Shown here: piece by piece, positions 60,321 through 64,000 of the stretch
How the letters are laid out: each line of letters begins with the position of its first letter
Numbering within the stretch: the stretch's first letter is position 1
Origin: Bacillus sp. FJAT-28004
Lineage (GTDB): Bacteria > Bacillota > Bacilli > Paenibacillales > Paenibacillaceae
Length of the DNA stretch: 64,000 nucleotides
Direction: 5' to 3'
Assembly: GCF_001280845.1 (NCBI RefSeq)
Contig: NZ_LGHP01000002.1
Location: 195,970-259,969 of the forward strand
Translations under genes and position numbers: made by a program
Notes under the pieces: generated by a model
Told to the model about the DNA's origin: nothing
Databases searched by the model: none
Seen by the model: the letters and a program-made list of their open reading frames with translations, nothing else

Positions 60321-62822
60321 ATGTTTATCAAAAAATATCAAACGACAGCACTCGTTTTGCTGCTCGCCTTGCTCGTTGGATGTGAGAGCAATGCCATTAA
60401 CGACATGGCTTCAAACCGAGTATCCACGAAGGAAACACCCGTCAATTCTGTGCAGTTCGCCAAAGAAGAAGAAGTCGTAACACCAATACCAATCATGCTT
60501 GATAGGATTAAGAGTGAAGTGAAAGATGGTTTAACCCAAGATCAGGTTCATACACTTTTTGGAATACCAGCATCATCTGGAGAGACGTACATAATGATGA
60601 ACGGTGAAATGAGTGTCATTGATCAAGACATATATGAAGAGGACCAATCAAAACTCGTCATTCAATGGTCCAAGGAAGGGAAGCTGCTTTACGCTGTTTT
60701 CTACGATACGGATGCTTCTGGGAAGCGCAGGAGCTTCCTACCCACCATTAATGGGCTGTCGTCATCCTCATCAGAAGATAATCTTGTAGCTAGAGAGCAT
60801 GCGATAGAGCTGAATAAGCCAGTAACATTATATACGAACACGAACGCCTATGAGTGGTGGGGAGGAACACGAGCTGTTCGGTCCCTCTCGGTAGATGTTC
60901 AGAAGAACTATAAGGTCGTTACATTATCGGATGATTTTGCCGAGATGCAGGACGAATCAGGATACGGCGGCTTTGTACCCGTGTGGTATCTAACGAAAGA
61001 AGCCGCTCAAATGAAGGATATAGCACCACAATCGTTAAAGGCAAAAGAAAGTGCTAAAGTGAAGTGGTATCCGGATTCACAAGGTGATGCCCTAACGATG
61101 AAAGAAGGAGATGACCTTTATGCTTACAAGCAATATGGCGACTGGTATGGAGTAGCCGTACCGGATAGTGCCCAAGTGGATAAATCGTATGGCCTTCTAT
61201 GGATTCATAAGGATCAAGTAACTTCTACTGGTGCTGCTGCGGCTTGGTTTGAGATTGAAAATCCAGATAACATGAGTAATCGAGCTATTGCTGCTGCTGT
61301 GCAGAGTGTACTTGTGCCTGGTCTTGAGAAAGCTCGCGTAAAGGCGATCTTCGGTGAACCTTCGTTCGAAGAGTTTTCTGAAAATGTAGCATCATTAGAT
61401 GAAAAAGCTCGCACCCTTCCATTATGGCGTTATGAGGATGAGCAAAATGAGCTTATCGTTGCTTGGTCAGAAGCGGGGACACTTCGGTATTCGATGTACC
61501 GAGACTCCTCCGAATTAGTTGCCCTTCAATTTGGTGTCAGTGCGCAGGGGCCTCTTGTACCTTCGCTGCATATGCAGTGGGGTTGGCGCTTCCGCTCCGA
61601 CCTAGCATTCAATTTTTTACTCGAAAAAGTTGGTAAAGTGCTGTTGATCTCAGGCGAGGATGGGGGGTTCAGCGGCATGCACAATAATTCGAACCTATAT
61701 GCGCTTGACTCTGCTACTGGTCGAAAGAAATGGCAGTTTGATTTTGGTTTTGGAAGACATCATTACGGTTTATCACAGGACAAAGGAAGAATAGCGTTTC
61801 TGAAGAGCTCCACGCAAGAGGATCGTCCAGTTCATACCCTTCAGACATTAAAGACAGCTACAGGACAAAAAATGTGGGAAAAGAAGCTGGATAACGGTAA
61901 GGATGTATCCTCCTTTGCTGTATCCAAAAACGTGATCTCAGCCGTACAAACAAAACGTATTAGCACGACGGAAGAAAAGTTTAACTACGATATCATTGGA
62001 TGGAGCATGGAAACAGGTAAACAGCTTTGGGATATTGAGCTAACTCAAACTTCAGATTTGGTACGTGATGTCGGAAATCAAGACGTGCTGCTTGTACAGG
62101 CGGGTGAGGACATGAGCCCTGAAATTTTGAATGATCTGCAAGCATACGATCCGTTGACTGCTAAGCTGCTCTGGAAGAAGCCGGAGCGTAAAGCTGCCTC
62201 AGATCAAGAAGTGACGGATAGTGTTCGTTATGCGGAGCATACGAAAGCTTTTTGGACGAAGACGGTGGATGAACTGGTGTTAATAGATGCTAAGACAGGT
62301 AATGATCGGCTTCGCCTGCCGCTTGTCGGTTATAGCCGTTATGATATTATTGACGGAAATTATGTGTTTTTACAACAGTCATCGGATAACAACATGTATA
62401 GTGAAAATGTGAAAAGCTCCCTGGTCGACGTTAAGTCAGGCAAGCAGTTATTTACACTAGAAGGAAGGGCTGAATTCGGGAAAATAGAAGGAAACCTACT
62501 CTATTATCGTTTGAATGGTAAAGCAATGTCATTTGATTTGATAAAGGAAGAGCAGCGATGGACATCATCGAGTGTTCCTGGCAAGGAGACGGATGGCGCT
62601 TCAGTTGTTCAGTATGGCAACAAGCTGATCGGCGTCTCTCCGGGTCTCGGTCATATGTATGTGTTAGACGAATTGTCTGGAGAAGCGTTGAATAGAATCT
62701 CAGATGTTCGAGTCGGTTATTACGATTTTACGCCAAATCAACTGCTGAGTGGTTATTTATCGGTTATTGATGGGCAACTTTATGTAGGTTCTTCGAATGG
62801 TTATTTTAGCAAGGTTAAATAG
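60321..62822 (+). CDS. Large lipoprotein with duplicated SmpA-like domains, an SH3-like domain and a PQQ beta-propeller
   Basis: A 833-residue lipoprotein (signal peptide ending LLVGCESN). Two related small domains (about 60-140 and 320-410) each have a short helix, FGIPASS or FGEPSFE, and a LVIQWSKEGKLLYAVFYD or LIVAWSEAGTLRYSMYRD strand pair, as in SmpA/OmlA-type lipoproteins. Between them lies a region compatible with one or two SH3b domains (VWYLTKEA, KWYPDSQGDALTMKEGDDLY). The last 400 residues form a PQQ/BamB-like propeller with repeats such as LYALDSATGRKKWQFD and LQAYDPLTAKLLWKKPE. It is anchored outside the cell. Role unknown; a scaffold or envelope-assembly function is possible. ATG at 60321 gives a proper signal peptide. 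Confidence 0.75.
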   Translation: MFIKKYQTTALVLLLALLVGCESNAINDMASNRVSTKETPVNSVQFAKEEEVVTPIPIMLDRIKSEVKDGLTQDQVHTLFGIPASSGETYIMMNGEMSVIDQDIYEEDQSKLVIQWSKEGKLLYAVFYDTDASGKRRSFLPTINGLSSSSSEDNLVAREHAIELNKPVTLYTNTNAYEWWGGTRAVRSLSVDVQKNYKVVTLSDDFAEMQDESGYGGFVPVWYLTKEAAQMKDIAPQSLKAKESAKVKWYPDSQGDALTMKEGDDLYAYKQYGDWYGVAVPDSAQVDKSYGLLWIHKDQVTSTGAAAAWFEIENPDNMSNRAIAAAVQSVLVPGLEKARVKAIFGEPSFEEFSENVASLDEKARTLPLWRYEDEQNELIVAWSEAGTLRYSMYRDSSELVALQFGVSAQGPLVPSLHMQWGWRFRSDLAFNFLLEKVGKVLLISGEDGGFSGMHNNSNLYALDSATGRKKWQFDFGFGRHHYGLSQDKGRIAFLKSSTQEDRPVHTLQTLKTATGQKMWEKKLDNGKDVSSFAVSKNVISAVQTKRISTTEEKFNYDIIGWSMETGKQLWDIELTQTSDLVRDVGNQDVLLVQAGEDMSPEILNDLQAYDPLTAKLLWKKPERKAASDQEVTDSVRYAEHTKAFWTKTVDELVLIDAKTGNDRLRLPLVGYSRYDIIDGNYVFLQQSSDNNMYSENVKSSLVDVKSGKQLFTLEGRAEFGKIEGNLLYYRLNGKAMSFDLIKEEQRWTSSSVPGKETDGASVVQYGNKLIGVSPGLGHMYVLDELSGEALNRISDVRVGYYDFTPNQLLSGYLSVIDGQLYVGSSNGYFSKVK

Positions 62823-62896
62823 GAGGACGTGTGCATGTCAATCGAAGCAATGCGGATATCGTGGCGGGTAAATCAGGAAAGAAGAGGGATAGGACG

Positions 62897-63514
62897 ATGG
62901 AATTGAAGTGGCTAGAGTGGGCGAAACAGATGCAGGCTATTGCTCAAACGGGACTTACCTATACGAAGGATGTTTATGATATTGAACGTTATGAACAATT
63001 GCGGCAGATGAGTATTGAAATCATGATGAACTATACTTCTGTCAGCCAGGAGAAAGTTGCTCTAACTTTCGCAAGTGATTCTGGTTATGCGACGCCAAAG
63101 GTTGATATTCGTGGTGTGGTCTTTAAGGAAAATAAAATACTACTTGTTCGGGAGAAGTTAGATGGAGCTTGGGCATTGCCGGGAGGTTGGGCGGATATAG
63201 GTTATTCGCCTTCCGAAATTGCAGTGAAAGAGATCAAAGAGGAATCCGGTTTTGATGTCGTGCCGGTTCGTCTGCTTGCTGTATTAGACAAAAAATTTCA
63301 TGATCATCCTCCTGAACCTTACCATATTTATAAGTTTTTCATTCAATGTAAAATCGTAGGTGGAGAGGCCACTGGCGGCGTAGAAACAAGTGAGGTTGAT
63401 TTTTTTGAGCATGACCAGTTGCCTGAACTGTCTGCGGAGAGAAACACCAAAAAACAGATTCAAACGATGTATGAGTATCTTGAAAATCCAAATAAAGAGA
63501 TTATTCTTGATTGA
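62897..63514 (+). CDS. NUDIX hydrolase with N-terminal NUDIX-associated domain
   Basis: A 205-residue enzyme. An N-terminal helical domain (about 1-60) typical of this ADP-sugar-hydrolase-like group precedes the NUDIX fold. The box reads GGWADIGYSPSEIAVKEIKE then ESGF; the core metal-binding EIKEE is present, but the first box Glu is replaced by Tyr and the usual Arg by Lys, as seen in relatives of this group. It probably hydrolyses a nucleoside diphosphate linked to another moiety. ATG at 62897 gives the standard start MELKWLEWAKQMQ; a GTG at 62831 would add 22 residues of no family likeness. Confidence 0.85.
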   Translation: MELKWLEWAKQMQAIAQTGLTYTKDVYDIERYEQLRQMSIEIMMNYTSVSQEKVALTFASDSGYATPKVDIRGVVFKENKILLVREKLDGAWALPGGWADIGYSPSEIAVKEIKEESGFDVVPVRLLAVLDKKFHDHPPEPYHIYKFFIQCKIVGGEATGGVETSEVDFFEHDQLPELSAERNTKKQIQTMYEYLENPNKEIILD

Positions 63515-63679
63515 TTAGTTGCGATAACAAAGGGATTGAGCTTTTTTATATCACATATGTTGAAGCGGCTTTATTTTCAATTGTCGAAATACCGTACATG
63601 CACTTCTAGGCGGCTACCCACATATAATGGAGAACAGACTTCAGTGTTCATCTGTAATACATCGTGGGGGTGATTGAGC

Positions 63680-64000
63680 ATGCCAGGATTGTTTTCGGCA
63701 ATTGCACTATTTATTAAACAGCTTTCGCTACTTGTCTCTTATGTTAAAAATAATGCTTTTCCCCAGCCTCTTCAAGAGGAGGAGGAAACTAAACATCTGC
63801 AACTGATGGCGGAAGGTAATCAACGTTCACGGAATCTTTTGATCGAACATAACCTTCGACTTGTCGCTCACATAGTGAAGAAGTTTGATAACACAGGCGA
63901 GGATTTAGAGGATCTGATTAGCATTGGGACAATCGGCTTGATCAAGGCGATTGAGAGCTTTCAAACCGGAAAAGGGACGAAGCTCGCTACTTTTGCAGCT
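63680..64000 (+). CDS. sigK: RNA polymerase sigma-K factor, N-terminal part (3' end outside window)
   Basis: The frame is open from ATG at 63680 to the window end, 107 codons without stop. The product begins MPGLFSAIALFIKQLSLL and holds the sigma-70 region 2 core: LIEHNLRLVAHIVKKFDNTG, EDLEDLISIGTIGLIKAIES and GTKLATFAA. This matches sigma-K, the late mother-cell sporulation factor, including a pro-sequence-like hydrophobic N-terminus. GGGGGTGA lies 8 bases upstream. A CATATAAT 51 bases before the start could be a sigma-E or sigma-K -10 element. No interruption by a skin-type element is seen within the visible part, although the usual insertion point lies near or beyond the window end. Confidence 0.9.
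   Translation, partial: MPGLFSAIALFIKQLSLLVSYVKNNAFPQPLQEEEETKHLQLMAEGNQRSRNLLIEHNLRLVAHIVKKFDNTGEDLEDLISIGTIGLIKAIESFQTGKGTKLATFAA

Overview
The window looks like a chromosome segment of an endospore-forming, Gram-positive bacterium of the Paenibacillus type. The evidence is a gerA-type germination operon, the start of sigma-K, several S-layer-homology (SLH) proteins, YesM/YesN two-component genes, lipoprotein sugar-binding proteins with LplB/YtcP-type permeases, strong AGGAGG ribosome-binding sites with frequent GTG/TTG starts, and U-rich intrinsic terminators. No rRNA, tRNA, CRISPR array, transposase or prophage was recognised.

Layout. 1-2082: the tail of a Gly-rich repeat protein and an SLH-GH18 surface protein. 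2228-5511: an AraC regulator divergent from a GH95 fucosidase-type hydrolase. 5571-7079: a gene graveyard in which a decayed MocR regulator and a decayed EamA transporter flank a palindromic tandem repeat. 7183-9798: two DUF445 membrane proteins. 10009-18797: a YesN response regulator, a GH38 alpha-mannosidase on the opposite strand, a YesM sensor kinase, a sugar-binding lipoprotein and a signal-peptidase-like lipoprotein lacking its catalytic residues. 18985-19290: a second palindromic tandem repeat. 19411-22863: a permease-permease-binding-protein sugar transporter. 23249-27655: a HAD phosphatase and a three-gene gerA operon. 27871-29971: a mannonate-dehydratase-like enzyme and a sugar epimerase/dehydrogenase-like SDR.

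30205-43864 is a compact carbohydrate operon. It encodes its own MsmX/UgpC-type ATPase, a 983-residue solute-binding fusion, two permease pairs, an NHL-repeat/YIP1 membrane protein, a DUF5696 protein and a second binding protein behind three tandem hairpins. A methyl-accepting chemotaxis protein follows. The second binding protein is a close paralogue of the one encoded beside the sensor kinase at 16597, which suggests that the two loci respond to the same ligand.

46159-51931 is the most striking unit. A promoter leads into a clear cobalamin riboswitch and terminator, then two secreted SLH-anchored proteins. The first joins an alpha/alpha-toroid to three DUF4430 (transcobalamin C-terminal-like) domains. 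I infer a cell-wall cobalamin-capture system with the architecture of animal intrinsic factor and transcobalamin. The remainder (52104-64000) holds a beta-helix protein, a membrane glycerophosphodiesterase, a uracil-DNA-glycosylase-like protein, an SGNH hydrolase, an ABC-2 exporter, a PQQ-propeller lipoprotein, a NUDIX hydrolase and the first 107 codons of sigK.

Starts were reassigned where a ribosome-binding site favoured a downstream codon; these cases are stated in the entries. Domain names come from recognising motifs by eye, not from database searches.
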